Assembly: GCA_002914805.1 (NCBI GenBank)
Contig: JXTB01000038.1
Span: 288,959-352,958 of the forward strand
Direction of reading: 5' to 3'
Source: Parasponia andersonii
Taxonomy: Eukaryota; Streptophyta; Magnoliopsida; Rosales; Cannabaceae
Length of the DNA stretch: 64,000 nt
Made by a program: the position numbers and the translations under genes. Below are positions 1-11,635 of the stretch, in pieces; position 1 is the stretch's first letter; every line of letters starts with the position of its first letter. The notes under the pieces were generated by a model. The model made no database searches. It was not told the DNA's origin and saw only the letters and a program-made list of their open reading frames with translations.

Positions 1-2
1 CA

Positions 3-1214
3 AAGCGCGACCCCAACAAGTTCTGTCGGTATCATAATGATATCGGACATGATACTAATGATTGCTTCGCCCTAAAAGATGAAATCGAGAGGCTAATTAG
101 AGAGGGACGGTTGCGGCAATATACCAAACAGAGCGAGAGAAGGCTAGAAGAAGACCAACAGCGACCTCCAGAAATCCACCATGAGGTGCGAACTATTTTC
201 GGAGGGCCGCATGTTGGAGGAGATTCCAAGCGGGCACAGGATAGATACGCACGAGAAGCTCGACAGCAGCCGTTGACCAACGTTATGCACCTTGACCAGC
301 GACCACGCAAACTTCAGCGAGTGCCGGAAATGGATATTACCTTCACAGAGCAAGATGCAAGGGAAGTCCATTATCTGCATAACGACGCGCTGGTCATAAA
401 AATCAACTGTGGAAGCACACAGTTGTGGCGAGTGTTGGTCGACAACGGAAGTGCAGTGGACATCCTGTACTTCGACGCCTTCAAGAAGATGGGATTAAAT
501 GAGAGCGACCTGAAGCCTGCCGCCACTCCGCTCTACGGTTTTACAGGAGACAGCCTGATGCCTATGGGCATGATCAAACTGATGGTCAGCGTTGGAACCT
601 TCCCGAGAGTTTCAACAATAATGACCCAGTTTTTGGTAGTAGATTGCCCATCTGCCTTTAATGCTATCCTGGGAAGACCAACTTTAAGGGAACTGCGAGC
701 CGTCACCTCGATTTATCATTTAACGGTGAAGTTCCCGACCCAATATGGTGTAGGTGAGATACGAGGAAACCAGTATGATGCGAGGACTTGCTACAACAAC
801 TCGCTGAAGCTCGCAGCAAAAGATGCGATGTCCCGCACAATGATGGTTCACCTGCCAGAGGCCGCGGATGAAGCGTCAATCGTGGCAGCGGATGAAACGT
901 CAGTCCAAGCATCAGTCGTTGTAGCAGATGAAGCGTCAGTCGTTGCAGCCGATAAAGCGTCAGTCCAAGCGTCAGTCGTTGCAGCAGATAAAGCGTCACT
1001 CGAAACGATCAGTGAAGACTTCGATCCTCGAAAAATCAAAGAAGTTAGAACTGGACCCGTGGAAGACCTGGAAGAAATATCATTTGATTTGACTTCCAGG
1101 ACTTTGAAGATTGGAACGGAGGTCCGAGGACATATGCGAGCTTCATTGATCGCTTTTCTGGGGGCTAATCTGGATGTTTTTACATGGCAGCATTCGGATA
1201 TGGTGGGGGATTGA
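3..1214 (+). mobile_element. Tat element: gag zinc-knuckle tail and aspartic protease
   Basis: The frame is already open at the window edge. It starts with a C-x2-H-x4-GH-x4-C type cluster (FCRYHNDIGHDTNDC), usual at the end of Tat gag. The retropepsin core follows around 430-720, with the active-site motif VDNGSAVDIL and later the AILGRPTL signature. Around 865-1005 a short, imperfect alanine-, valine- and serine-rich repeat (ADEASV/ADKASV units) lies between protease and reverse transcriptase and looks like an expanded linker. Part of the fossil element. Confidence 0.85.
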
Positions 1215-1284
1215 TTCAAGGATCATATCCCACCGCCTCAACATAGATCCGTCCAAAAAACCTGTGCGATAAAAGAGAAGGGCC

Positions 1285-4200
1285 ATGAATCCGGAACGTT
1301 ATGTTGCATTAAAGGAAGAGGTGGAGAAATTGCTCAAGATTGGGTTTATAAGAGAATCCTTTTACCCTGACTGGCTTGCAAATCCGGTCTTGGTGAAAAA
1401 ACCTAATGGGAAGTGGAGAACCTGCATCGACTTTACCGATCTCAACAAGGCATGTCCTAAAGATAGCTTCCCTCTTCCGAGAATTGATCAGCTTGTAGAC
1501 GCGACGTCGGGGCATGAACTTTTAAGCTTCATGGATGCGTATTCAGGATACAACCAAATCCCCATGTACGAGCTGGATGAAGAACACACCTCGTTCATTA
1601 CTGATCGAGGGTTGTACTATTACAAGAAGATGCCCTTCGGACTTATCAATGCAGGAGCGACCTACCAACGTCTTGTCAATATGATGTTTACAAAACAAAT
1701 TGGCAAGACAATGGAGGTATACGTCGACGATATGCTGGTCAAGTCGGAGAAATCTGAAGATCACATCAAACACCTTGAGGAGATGTTCAAAATCCTCCGG
1801 AGATACCAGATGAAGCTGAATCCCCAGAAGTGTGCATTTGGAGTAGGATCTGGAAAATTTCTGGGATTTATGGTCAACCAGCGAGGGATCGAAGCAAATC
1901 CTCAGAAAATACAAGCGTTGATTGATATGCAGTCTCCTCGTAAACCCAAAGATGTTCAAAGTCTAGCAGGAAGAGTAGCCGCTCTTAGTCGGTTTGTATC
2001 CAGATCAACTGACAAATGCCAACCTTTCTTTGAAGTGTTGAAGGGATCGAAGAGGTTTGAGTGGACGGAGAGGTGCGAGCAGGCGTTCCAAGACTTGAAA
2101 AAACACTTGGGCTCCCCTCCACTCTTATCAAAACCAAATCCGGGAGAAAAACTATACCTATATCTTGCCGTCTCTAAATATGCGACGAGTGCCGCATTGA
2201 TTCGCGAGGAGTCAAGAATTCAGCGACCTGTGTATTATGTGAGTAAGAGATTGCTCGACGCTGAAACCAGGTACCCGGAGATGGAAAAATTAGCACTGGC
2301 ACTCGTCGTCGCGTCAAGAAAGCTCCAACCTTATTTCCATGCTCATTCCATTCAAGTTTTCACGAACTTCCCGTTGAGACAGGTCTTACAAAAACCTGAG
2401 ACGTCAGGGCGGTTACTTAAGTGGGCTATTGAATTGAGTCAATTTAACATCAATTTTCAACCTCGCACTGCAATAAAGGAGCAAGCCCTCGCAGATTTCA
2501 TTGCAGAATTTACATATGACGTCAATCTTCCCACGGAAGCACTCGGGAAGCCTGCTTCAGATATGTCAAAATTATGGAAGCTTTATGTGGACGGGTCATC
2601 GAATGAAAATGGAGCAGGTGCGGGCATAGTTTTAATCAGTCCTGAAGGGCATAATACTCATTATGCACTTCGCTTCAAATTCTCAGCTTCGAATAATGAA
2701 GCCGAATACGAAGCACTGATAGCTGGCCTAAAGCTCGCACAGGAAATGAAGGTCGAAGCAATCGAAGTATACAGCGATTCCCAGCTGGTCGTCTGTCAGG
2801 TTAAGGGAGAATATCATGCGAGAGGAGAAAGAATGATGGCTTATTTGAAGAAGGTACATCAATTATTCTTAACGTTCGGCACGTATGACATACAGCTTCT
2901 TCCTCGTATTAAAAACACCCAGGCAGATGCACTCGCTAAGCTCGCCTCAACAAAGGATGCAGAGTTATTAAAAGTAGTTCCCGTGGAGTTTCTCATTTCA
3001 CCGAGCATCGAGGACGAACCCCAAGTGATTATGCCTGTCGATGAAGAACCATCATGGATGGACCCCTTAATCCGGTATATACAAAGCGGTGATCTCCCTG
3101 AGGATAAAGATGAAGCACGGCGGCTTCGCATGAAAGCAGCTCGCTACATCGTCCAGGATGAACAACTTTATCGAAGGAGTTTCAGCTCACCGTTATTATT
3201 GTGCGTCACTGATCAAAAAGCACACTACATTATGCGGGAAGTCCACGAAGGAATATGCGGGAATCATTCTGGGGGGCAGGCGCTCGCGAATAAGATTCTT
3301 CGACAGGGGTATTTTTGGCCAACAATGAAGAAGGATACATTGGAATTTGCTAGGAAATGCGACAAGTGTCAGCGATTTGCAACTATTCCTAGAAGACCAC
3401 ATGTTCCTTTAACTTCGATGACCAGTCCATGGCCATTCGCTGTGTGGGGAATTGATATCATCGGGATGCTTCCTTTAGCGCGAGGTGGTTTGAAGTATGC
3501 GGTGGTGGCAGTTGATTATTTTACAAAATGGACAGAAGCCGAAGCCTTGAGTACCATTTCCGCGAAGAAAATGATAGATTTCGTTTATAAATCCATAATC
3601 TGTCGTTATGGTGTATCACATACCATAATTTCGGATAATGGGATGCAGTTCGATTGCAACGAGTTCCGTGATTTCTGCAATAACTTGGGCATCAAGAAGA
3701 GCTTCTCTGCTGTTGTTCATCCACAGGCCAACGGGCAGGTCGAAGCGATCAACAAAATCCTTAAGCAAAATATAAAGACAAAGCTGGAGGAGCATAAAGG
3801 AGCTTGGCCTGATGTACTTCCAGAAGTATTATGGGCTTATCGCACCACACAATGAACTACAACAGGAGAGAGTCCGTTCTCCTTGGCTTATGGCTATGAA
3901 GCAATGATTCCTGTTGAAATTGGTGCGGACTCCCTACGGCGATCTGTTTATGAGCAAAAACAGAATGATGTGTTGCTAAAAGTTGAACTCGATCTTTTAG
4001 AAGAACGACGTGAACAATCTCAGCTCCGAATTGCATCATACCAACGGCGCACTGCTCGATATTACAATTCAAAAGTCAAAGGAAGGCATTTTGAAGTTGG
4101 TGATCTCGTCCTTCGACGGGTTCTACCCAATAATAAAGAGCATGGTGCTGGTGTATTTGGCCCCTCTTGGGAAGGACCTTATATTATTAATGATGTCATT

Positions 4201-4290
4201 CGACCTGGAACATATCATTTAGCTCGCATCGATGGACAAAAGATCGAGCATGCTTGGAATGCTGAACAGCTTCGTCATTATTATCAATGA
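1285..4290 (+). mobile_element. Tat element: reverse transcriptase, two RNase H domains, integrase
   Basis: Reverse transcriptase occupies about 1310-1990, with the catalytic YVDDML motif near 1720. The native gypsy RNase H follows at about 2130-2480. A second RNase H of archaeal type lies at about 2570-2950 (LYVDGSSNENGAG, NNEAEYEALIAGL, YSDSQLV). Integrase begins near 3230 with an HHCC zinc-binding region (CDKCQRF), then the catalytic core (WGIDIIG, IISDNG) and a C-terminal part to 4290 ending with a GPSWEGPYII block typical of gypsy integrase tails. The set identifies Tat rather than Athila, which lacks the second RNase H. Treated as a fossil. Confidence 0.9.
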
Positions 4291-4982
4291 TTTTAATGAA
4301 TATCTTCAAGCATAATCGTCATTCATGAATCGTCATTCGCCTTCGGCTATTACTTCATCAACTCGGTCTTCAATTATAGTTTTATGGCAGTTCTCGGACA
4401 CCATAAAACTCGGGGGGCAGTAGGATTAGATAGAGTTATCTCCTACTTGTTCCCTAAGGGACTAGGCAAATGTCCATCTTGAGGAGACAGGGTTTTAGAT
4501 TGTCGAGGTATCTAAGCCTCAGATCACTTCATCGACGTATCTAAATATCCTTAAAATCCTAGGATTTTATCCTCGCTTCATGCCTCAGCATGTCGTATTA
4601 CGCAATTTCCCTCCTCGAACAAAAAAGTAACTAAGCATAACGTTCATTATTCGATGTGATATATTGCTATTCTATCTTGAAATGGAACTTTTGAAACACA
4701 ATTAGAGTTTGCATCACTCGTATTAACTGATTTCTTAAGCGACCTAACCCATCCTAACGCTTAAAACTAGTTTTAAGTTAGTCGGATTTAAATCGCTAAA
4801 AGCGTACCGATCGATCACCTGTGGTCGACTACTTGGTTAAAATTACTATCTTATTGATATTTTGCAGGAGCATATATGGAAAAAATTCAAGAGCGTATAA
4901 GGAAGGAAAAACTTTATTAAATAGGTGGTCACTAATACAGATGGGACGAAGCCTGCATTGTAAAAAAAAAAAAAAAAGAACT
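4291..4982 (+). other. Untranslated stretch after pol with a polypurine-like motif
   Basis: No sense coding is seen. At 4406-4420 there is an AAACTCGGGGGGCAG motif much like the polypurine tract that precedes the 3' LTR at 8020-8031. The rest is ordinary AT-rich sequence. It lies between the integrase end and the 3' end of the antisense coding region. Confidence 0.5.
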
Positions 4983-7157
4983 TCACGAGGAAGGGCTCGC
5001 ATCATCGTCGCCTGCCTTGTTTGTGTCCTCCTTCCAGCTCTGCACAAGCTCGACCACGTCCTCGCCAAGGATGGAAAAGTCAAAGTCCGGATGCTCGCAG
5101 AATATGTTGTAAATGATGGTCGACGAGGCGATATCACTAGCCTTATCTTCAAGTTCTTTGACCTCGGTCGCTTTGAACTCTTCGATGGCTTTGTGAACCG
5201 CCTCGGTGGTCGCTTCTCTCATACGGTCCGGATACTCGGAAACGACCTTCTCGAGCTCTTTGACTTTCTCCTCGGAGTTTTCCTTGGCGAGTCTCTCCTT
5301 GCTCAGGTCCTCGAGCATTTGCTGCTTCTTCGAGAGGAGGTTCGCCTTCTCCTCTTCCCAAGCCTTCTCCGAGTTCTCGAATGCTTGAGTTATTTCGTCG
5401 AATTTCTCAGCTTTCTCTAAGCACTCGAGAACCAGATCGTGCATCAGGACGGCAGCAGCAGCAGTCTAAAAAAAAAAAAATGAAAGTGATGTAAATCTTC
5501 AAACAAGTTATCAAAAATATTCATGAAGAAGAGGTTAAGAAGCTTACGTTCGCCAGCATCTTCATTGCGGATCCGAAAGTGACCTTGGCAGAACGTCACT
5601 TCATCCGCTCCCAACCTTCTTCAGACGTGAAGCGGTCGATAAAAGCTGCGCTCATTCCGACTTTTTTCGGTAGTTGGTCAAGGAGTGCAAAGAGCTCGTC
5701 GCTTTTATCAACCAAATTTGGTCCTGAAGAAGTGGCTGCTTCGGAAGGAGGTTCGGGGGTGCTCGCTGGTTGAGACGGCTGAGGAGGTGGCGAACTTGCC
5801 GGGACATCCTCGAAGGCAACCTTTCTCTTCTTCGAGCAGTCAACCTTCTCCTTCCCTTTTGATGGCGACGTGCTCTCGGGTGTTTTGGCTTTTGCCATTG
5901 ACCCGAGAGTAGATGGAGGAGCTCGCAGGCCGCTTCCAATAACCATCTCTGTACAACAGAAGGTGTTAAATAAGCAAAGGAACAAAGTATAAAAGTACTT
6001 AGAATAAGCATGCAGTTACCTTCTTCCTGGGGAGCTGGTTGAGAAGCTGGTGGGGACACAGTCTCAGGCGATGAGGGCTCTGAGCGAGGCGGTGTGGTCG
6101 GTGCCTTCCTTTTTCTTCTTCCAGAGGACGAGGCACCCAAATCCGTCTTCTTCCTGGGCTTATTCTTTGAGCTCACCGGTCTCGAAGAGAGAACTGGGGG
6201 GTCTGGGAATGCGGTACCCTTCGGGATCAGACTGCAAGCGACCAGGTTCTTTGATGTACCAAGAACCTTCCAGTTAAATTCTTCAACTAGAAGTTCGTTG
6301 ATTGCATAGACTCTTGCGAGCTGATCACTGGAGAGTCCGGGTCGATCTCTATTATCTGCGAGGACATCGGAACGTGATTAGTATAAAGAACAAGTACGCA
6401 AATAAAATGATTGATTGGAAGACTACCTACCAGGGTTTTGGAAGAAGCCATTGGCCGCATAGTCAAAGTGGAAAAACGGATTTTTCCATTTTCCCATGTT
6501 ATTGCGAACCCCGTAGATCGTTTTTATGGCCTGATTCGACCACTTGCTCACATAGAAGAACCCGAAATCCGACAGATTTGACTTCACTTGGTAGAACCAA
6601 GCGAATTCCTCAGGAGAAGGGGTTTCTAAACCTAATTTATGGTACAGAATGTACAAACCTACCATATACCTATACGTATTGGGGGTCAATTGAAAAGGGA
6701 CAACCCCATAGTAATCTATTATTGATTTAATATACGGATGAAGGAGGAGATGCACGCCGCATTTAAGGACCGCCTCAGAAAAGGAAGCAAGTCCGCGAGA
6801 GGGTGTGTGAGGGCGGTTGAATTCCATTGGAAGACGCAGGGGGATAGCGATCTTGTAGCTGCTCGCAATCTTCCTGAGTTTGTTCGACGAGCAGCTCGTT
6901 CGAACTTTGATACACGACCAGTTCCCCTCCACGTATTGATAGCCAGAGGAAAATGCGGGAGCATCCCTGATATGTCTGGGCCACTGATCCTGTGGGAGAT
7001 CACCCATTCGGGGACTACTTTGTCTGGCCCCAGTTATTTCAACCTCGGGCTCAGGCTTTACGTAATCCTCAAGGTTAATGGAGCTAACACTTGAGTTAGA
7101 GTTAGATTGCCCAGAAAAGGCATTTCCTTCCCTAAATAGTTCCTCACTACTAGACAT
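4983..7157 (-). mobile_element. Tat element: antisense coding region (plant transposon-type domain plus coiled coil)
   Basis: On the minus strand, four coding blocks with plausible GT-AG boundaries can be read: about 7157-6430, 6357-6020, 5965-5560 and 5466-4983. The first encodes a domain like the plant 'putative gypsy-type transposon' family (HLLLHPYIKSIIDYYGVVPF, MVGLYILYHKLGLETP). The middle blocks are proline-, serine- and lysine-rich, with basic stretches such as RRKRKAP that could be nuclear signals. The last is a long charged coiled coil (EEKVKELEKVV) ending in an acidic tail. Antisense reading frames in this position are known from Grande and Retand-type Tat elements; the function is not established. 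Part of a fossil; whether it is still expressed is unknown. Confidence 0.75.
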
Positions 7158-7275
7158 CTGAAAAGAAATACGCAGGGATTCAGATATTAAGGATTTCCAT
7201 TATACTAACATACTGGGTATTTATCCTAAGGTTACATTAAACAAGCAGGTTTATTCCTAAATGATCTACGAATTC

Positions 7276-7344
7276 ATCAGAAAGTGTTCGAGCAGTTCAT
7301 CGGAAAGTGTTCGAGCAGTTTGTCAGAAAGTGTTCGAGCAGTTC
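7276..7344. repeat. 23-bp tandem repeat, three copies
   Basis: Three near-identical 23-bp units containing AAAGTGTTCGAGCAGTT lie head to tail upstream of the antisense coding region of the Tat element. The position would suit a promoter-proximal or 5' untranslated role for the antisense transcript, but nothing shows this directly. Confidence 0.85.
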
Positions 7345-8037
7345 ATCCGTAAATGAACCGACAGTTCAGAAAGAATAGATTAGGGTATCAGACCCTAGAA
7401 ATTCTTCTCATAAGACCATTTCTAAGTGATTGTAATTCTACTCTACGGACAGAAAATATATCTAAGGAATACTTATTTCACTTCGGTGAAATGAATTTAT
7501 TCCCCAGATTGAAGTTTTCAAGAATGAAAGAGGAGAAGACACTGACCTTTCTTCAATGGAAGGATTTGAGTCGAGTCGAAACTGTCGGAGAGGCAGCAGT
7601 GGTTGGAGCGACCTGGGAGAACGGCGCTAGGGTTCCGAGAATTTCCGAAGTTTTCAGAGAGAAATAGTAAAATGAAATCAGAACAGATGGTTTCTGATAT
7701 TTATAACCTAAGCACCGTTAGATCGCAGCCGTAGATCAGAGGATTTGAATTTCAAATCTGAGGGATAAGGATTGCGCGGGATTTCAATCTATCCGAAAAG
7801 TCGGGTTTTCTTAAGATTTGAAAAGATTCGGTGACGGTTGGCATTAATCAGGCTTCCTCGAATTTCGCTCTTAGCTACACGTGTCCCGATCTGACAGATA
7901 CGCGTGATCTTGAGAGGATTTGGAATCTGATGAATCTTCGATTACTCAAACCACAAGTTTTATGACATCACAAGGTCGCATGGTAATTGAAAGCTCCATT
8001 TCGTCCTAAAGAACTAATGGAGTTGGGGGGCAATTAT

Positions 8038-8831
8038 TGTGCGGTCTAAAATCCTAAGGTCGTATAAGATGTATATGCGACCTCCTCTGTGAAGGATATA
8101 TGCGACCTTCCACATGAAGGATATATGCGACCTTCCACATGAAGAATATATGCGACCTCTTCCGTAGGTTTTTGTGCGACCTTCTCCGTTCAGTTTGCCT
8201 TAACAAATAGGAAACCTATAAGAAAAGGGAAACACGCAAATACAATAAAGGAAACCTATAAGAAGAGGGAAACAAGTAAATGCTGTGGAAGAAACCTACA
8301 AGAAAAGGGAAACTGAAGACTCCTATTTGCGATTAACTAGTTATCCTTTATTGAATAGTTATCCAATTATATTATTACTTAATTTATGTTACCCAATTGT
8401 ATAGTTACCCGTTTATACAATTAGGATCCTAGAGACATAAGGAACCTAGGGACATAAGGTCACTATGATCTATATAAAGGAGACTCTATGTTCCGAGAAG
8501 AACAAGATCAAGCTCTACACAACAACAATAGCACAATCAAGTTCTGGGCCAAAAAAAACAAGTCACAGAGAGTAGAAGTTAGAGCATATACACGCTTAGA
8601 GTATTCCAAATTTTGGGTAGTCTGAGTCTTTAGCAAACAGCTTCAGTATTGTAATCTTGAGTGTGTAATTCAAAGAATAGTGAGAAAACAGTGGACGTAG
8701 GCTCATCTTTTTTGGGGCCGAACCACTATAAATTCCTCTCTCCTTATTTGCTTTAATTTACTACTTCAATTTACACAAACCACATCTCTTAATTACTTAT
8801 AAATTTATTGTTGATAAAACCTCCATCAACA
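8038..8831 (+). repeat. 3' LTR of the Tat element
   Basis: The LTR starts TGTGCGGTC just after the purine tract GTTGGGGGGCAATTAT and ends CCTCCATCAACA (TG...CA), about 794 bp. It holds about four imperfect ~29-bp units carrying the core ATATGCGACCT (8068-8185), then three ~40-bp units built on GGAAACCTATAAGAA (8209-8313). A TATA box (TATATAAAG) lies at 8471-8479. The 5' LTR is outside the window, so neither age nor target duplication can be read. Confidence 0.8.
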
Positions 8832-9529
8832 GGTCCCATGCATTTTGATTCTTAAAGTTTGAAATTTGTCCTTTTATTCCTTGTAATATTAAAATGTTCT
8901 TTTTGAGTCTTTCGGTTTTACATTTTGTTTTATTCTTAATCCAAAGATCATGTAAGACACACATGCTCCTCTATTTAACCTATTTCATATCTGTAAATAT
9001 AGGCCAACACTCTAAGAAGATTTTAACATAAAATGGATGACAAAATTTAAACTTTAAGAACCAAATCTAGATTTTTACTATAGTTCAGAGACCGAAAGAG
9101 TCATTAGTCCTTCGAGACCAATAGTGAACTAAAATTTTGTACGGAATGATCATATTTGCCTTTATTTATTATCGTTATTTTTTTCTCTTCTGCCTTTAAT
9201 TTTTTTTTGAAACATTTTCTGCCTTTAAATTTAACGAAGGCTGTATAAGTGACTTAGGACTAGTGTGAAATATTTTAAATATCGTAAAAATCAAAATAAC
9301 ATCACGAAAATAAGACTTTTCTAATAAGTTTGGAAATGGTGACAATTGGGCTAACTTATCCATCCAAATGAACCAGAAGGTCAAAGTCCAATGCTACTTG
9401 ACCCAATCGTCCAACCGAAACCTCGGCTAGATAAACAGCTCCAATTTCTCCGAACTGGGACAGTAAAGGGGTCGAGTAGGTTTCCCTTTTTGCCCTCTAT
9501 CGGCCAAAGGAAACAAGCTTCAACGAAAA
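8832..9529. other. Intergenic, presumed upstream region of nMAT1
   Basis: AT-rich DNA with no coding potential. It contains the promoter and leader of the next gene if transcription starts here. The Tat LTR ends 698 bp before the nMAT1 start codon, so the insertion is very close to the gene. No clear TATA box could be assigned. Confidence 0.5.
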
Positions 9530-11635
9530 ATGTCTCTTAGAACATCCATCAAACATCTGGGATGCAAAGACTCAAGCTTGTTGAAAACCCTCACTCGCTC
9601 ACTCTCTTATTCCCTCTCCGCTCCTCCACTACACCCAAAACCACCACCATCAACCACGACCAGCTATAACCAGTCCCATCACGACCCGTACTCGCTCCTC
9701 AAGGAAGACCCCATTGAAATATGCTCCGCCATGTGGGTCAAAGCCTTCTCTTCCCCACCCGCCATTACCATTCCAAACCTCACTGGCTTCCTCTCCAAAT
9801 TCGACCTCTGGGTCTTGGCCTACCAACGCTCTTGCGCTCACGTGGCTGGCACATTCCCGCCCCGGAACGCCATCCATTCCCAGGTCCTCCATGACCTTCT
9901 GTCGCTCCGTAACGCTGTAGTTCACGGCCATTTCTCATGGAACAAGAAGACACACCAGTATATTCGGAGCCCCAATGACAAACCCAGAACGAAACCCATG
10001 TCCAAGCGCAAGCTTCAGGCCCTGCTTGAGTCCGACGAGCCCTGCTTTCAAGACCGGGTCGTTCAGGAGGTCCTGTTGATGATTTTGGAGCCTGTTTTCG
10101 AAGCTCGGTTCTCGCCGAAATCGCATGGCTTCCGGCCCGGCCGGAATGCGCATACGGTTATTCGGACCATTAGGAGTAACTTCGCTGGGTACCTCTGGTT
10201 CTTGAAAGGAGATTTGAGTGAGTTTTTTGATGGTGTGGAGAGAAATGTGGTGATGGGTTGCTTAGAGAAGGCTGTCAAGGACAAGAAAATCTTGGGTTTA
10301 ATCAAGTCCGCGCTTAAGACCCCTATACGGAATCAACCACAGAGAAATTCGGATTCGAAATTGGTGAGGAAGAAGAAGAGAGCTTCTACGAAAAAGAAGA
10401 TTCTCAATGAGAATGAGCCGAAACCGGACCCGTACTGGTTGAGATCATTCTTTGATTTTTCTCCTGAAGAGGCTGCTAAGGTACCTTCTTATGATTGTTG
10501 TGGAATTCTTAGTCCTTTACTTGCTAATGTGTGTCTTAATGAATTAGATCAAATGATGGAAGATAAGATAGTTGAGTTCTTTAGGCCATCGAGTCTTGAT
10601 TCCATTTGGAAAGATTCAATCTCTGATGGGTGTCATAACCCATCTTGGCCGGAGTTTGTTCCTTCTAGTGTTAAGGAGAAAACTAGAAAAATGGATTACA
10701 TTCGATATGGGGGTCACTTCTTGATTGGGATTAGAGGTCCTAGAGAAGATGCAGTGGATATCCGTAAGCAAATAATTGAGTTTTGTCAATGGAGATTTGG
10801 GTTAAGGTTGGATAACTCGAAGTTGGGGATTGAACACATAACTAGAGGCATTCAGTTTTTGGACCATATCATATGCCGCAGGGTGATTCACCCGACGCTT
10901 CGTTACACAGCTACTGGAGGTAATATTGTGAGTCAAAAAGGTGTAGGGACTTTGCTCTCAGTTACTGCTAGCTTACAACAATGTATCCGCCATTTCAGGC
11001 GGCTTCAGTTCGTTAAAGGTGACAGAGATCCTGAGCCCTTGCCTTGTACTCCAATGCTCTACTCGGGTCAAGCTCATACCAATGCTCAGATGAATAAGTT
11101 TCTTGAGACAATGGCTGATTGGTATAGATATGCTGATAATCGTAAGAAGGTTGTTGGCTTTTGTGCTTATGTGATTCGTAGTTCTTTGGCTAAACTGTAT
11201 GCTGCAAGGTATAGACTCAAATCTCGAGCCAAGGTTTATAGAATAGCTTCTCGCAATCTCAGTCGTCCATTGAGGGAAAGCACTAACAATTCTGCACCTG
11301 AGTACTCTGATCTTTTGAGGATGGGACTTGTCGATGCCATTGAAGGCGTTCAGTTTTCACACATGTCTTTGATTCCTTCGTGTGATTACACTCCATTTCC
11401 AAGGAACTGGTTGCCTGATCATGAGAGGCTGTTACAAGAATATATTAGACTTGAAAATCCAAAGTTCTTTTGTCAATTGCATAGATCAATTAAGAGACAA
11501 GGTTTAAGTTTGCCTCAAGATGAGATAGCTGAAACAGTGTGGCATTTTAAAACCCTTGGGGTTAAGAGCCATCAGTGCCGTGTTGAAAACGAAATAAAAA
11601 GTGAAGACTCTCGTGGAGTATCTGCCACATGGTGA
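9530..11635 (+). CDS. nMAT1: Nuclear-encoded mitochondrial group II intron maturase, nMAT1 type
   Basis: One uninterrupted 701-residue frame without introns, as in the known nuclear maturase genes. The first ~45 residues are rich in Ser, Leu, Lys and Pro and suit a mitochondrial presequence. The N-terminal block (DPYSLLKEDPIEIC, NLTGFLSKFDLWVLAYQR) and the C-terminal NSAPEYSDLLRMGLVDAIEG fit nMAT1 better than nMAT2. The reverse-transcriptase-like region runs from about residue 170 to 460 (FQDRVVQEVLLMILEP, HGFRPGRNAHTVI, LSPLLANVCLNEL), followed by maturase domain X at about 480-610 (FCAYVIRSSLAKLYAARY). At residues 393-396 the catalytic YADD is replaced by YGGH, so DNA synthesis is not expected; I recall the same loss in Arabidopsis nMAT1. 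nMAT1 assists splicing of mitochondrial nad introns needed for complex I. No HNH endonuclease domain is present. Start chosen because it opens the presequence. Confidence 0.93.
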   Translation: MSLRTSIKHLGCKDSSLLKTLTRSLSYSLSAPPLHPKPPPSTTTSYNQSHHDPYSLLKEDPIEICSAMWVKAFSSPPAITIPNLTGFLSKFDLWVLAYQRSCAHVAGTFPPRNAIHSQVLHDLLSLRNAVVHGHFSWNKKTHQYIRSPNDKPRTKPMSKRKLQALLESDEPCFQDRVVQEVLLMILEPVFEARFSPKSHGFRPGRNAHTVIRTIRSNFAGYLWFLKGDLSEFFDGVERNVVMGCLEKAVKDKKILGLIKSALKTPIRNQPQRNSDSKLVRKKKRASTKKKILNENEPKPDPYWLRSFFDFSPEEAAKVPSYDCCGILSPLLANVCLNELDQMMEDKIVEFFRPSSLDSIWKDSISDGCHNPSWPEFVPSSVKEKTRKMDYIRYGGHFLIGIRGPREDAVDIRKQIIEFCQWRFGLRLDNSKLGIEHITRGIQFLDHIICRRVIHPTLRYTATGGNIVSQKGVGTLLSVTASLQQCIRHFRRLQFVKGDRDPEPLPCTPMLYSGQAHTNAQMNKFLETMADWYRYADNRKKVVGFCAYVIRSSLAKLYAARYRLKSRAKVYRIASRNLSRPLRESTNNSAPEYSDLLRMGLVDAIEGVQFSHMSLIPSCDYTPFPRNWLPDHERLLQEYIRLENPKFFCQLHRSIKRQGLSLPQDEIAETVWHFKTLGVKSHQCRVENEIKSEDSRGVSATW

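Larger units (their letters stand above)
1..8831 (+). mobile_element. Tat-lineage Ty3/gypsy LTR retrotransposon, left end outside the window
   Basis: Sense order seen: gag zinc-knuckle tail, aspartic protease, reverse transcriptase, RNase H, a second archaeal-type RNase H, integrase, a long 3' internal region with antisense coding, a polypurine tract and a 3' LTR. The extra RNase H between the native one and integrase is the established mark of the Tat lineage (Tat, Ogre, Retand, Grande). The 5' LTR, primer site and most of gag lie left of the window. The element is a fossil with about two or three breaks in the visible coding part. Most domains are still readable, so it is probably not very old, but age cannot be set without the 5' LTR. 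Confidence 0.9.

Noticed and set aside
4821-5420. 199-residue plus-strand frame after pol
   Set aside because: It mirrors the antisense coiled-coil block on the other strand, which has far better coding character and splice borders.
8066-8313. Regularly spaced repeats considered as a CRISPR-like array
   Set aside because: They are direct tandem repeats in a plant LTR without unique spacers; a CRISPR array is not expected in this genome.
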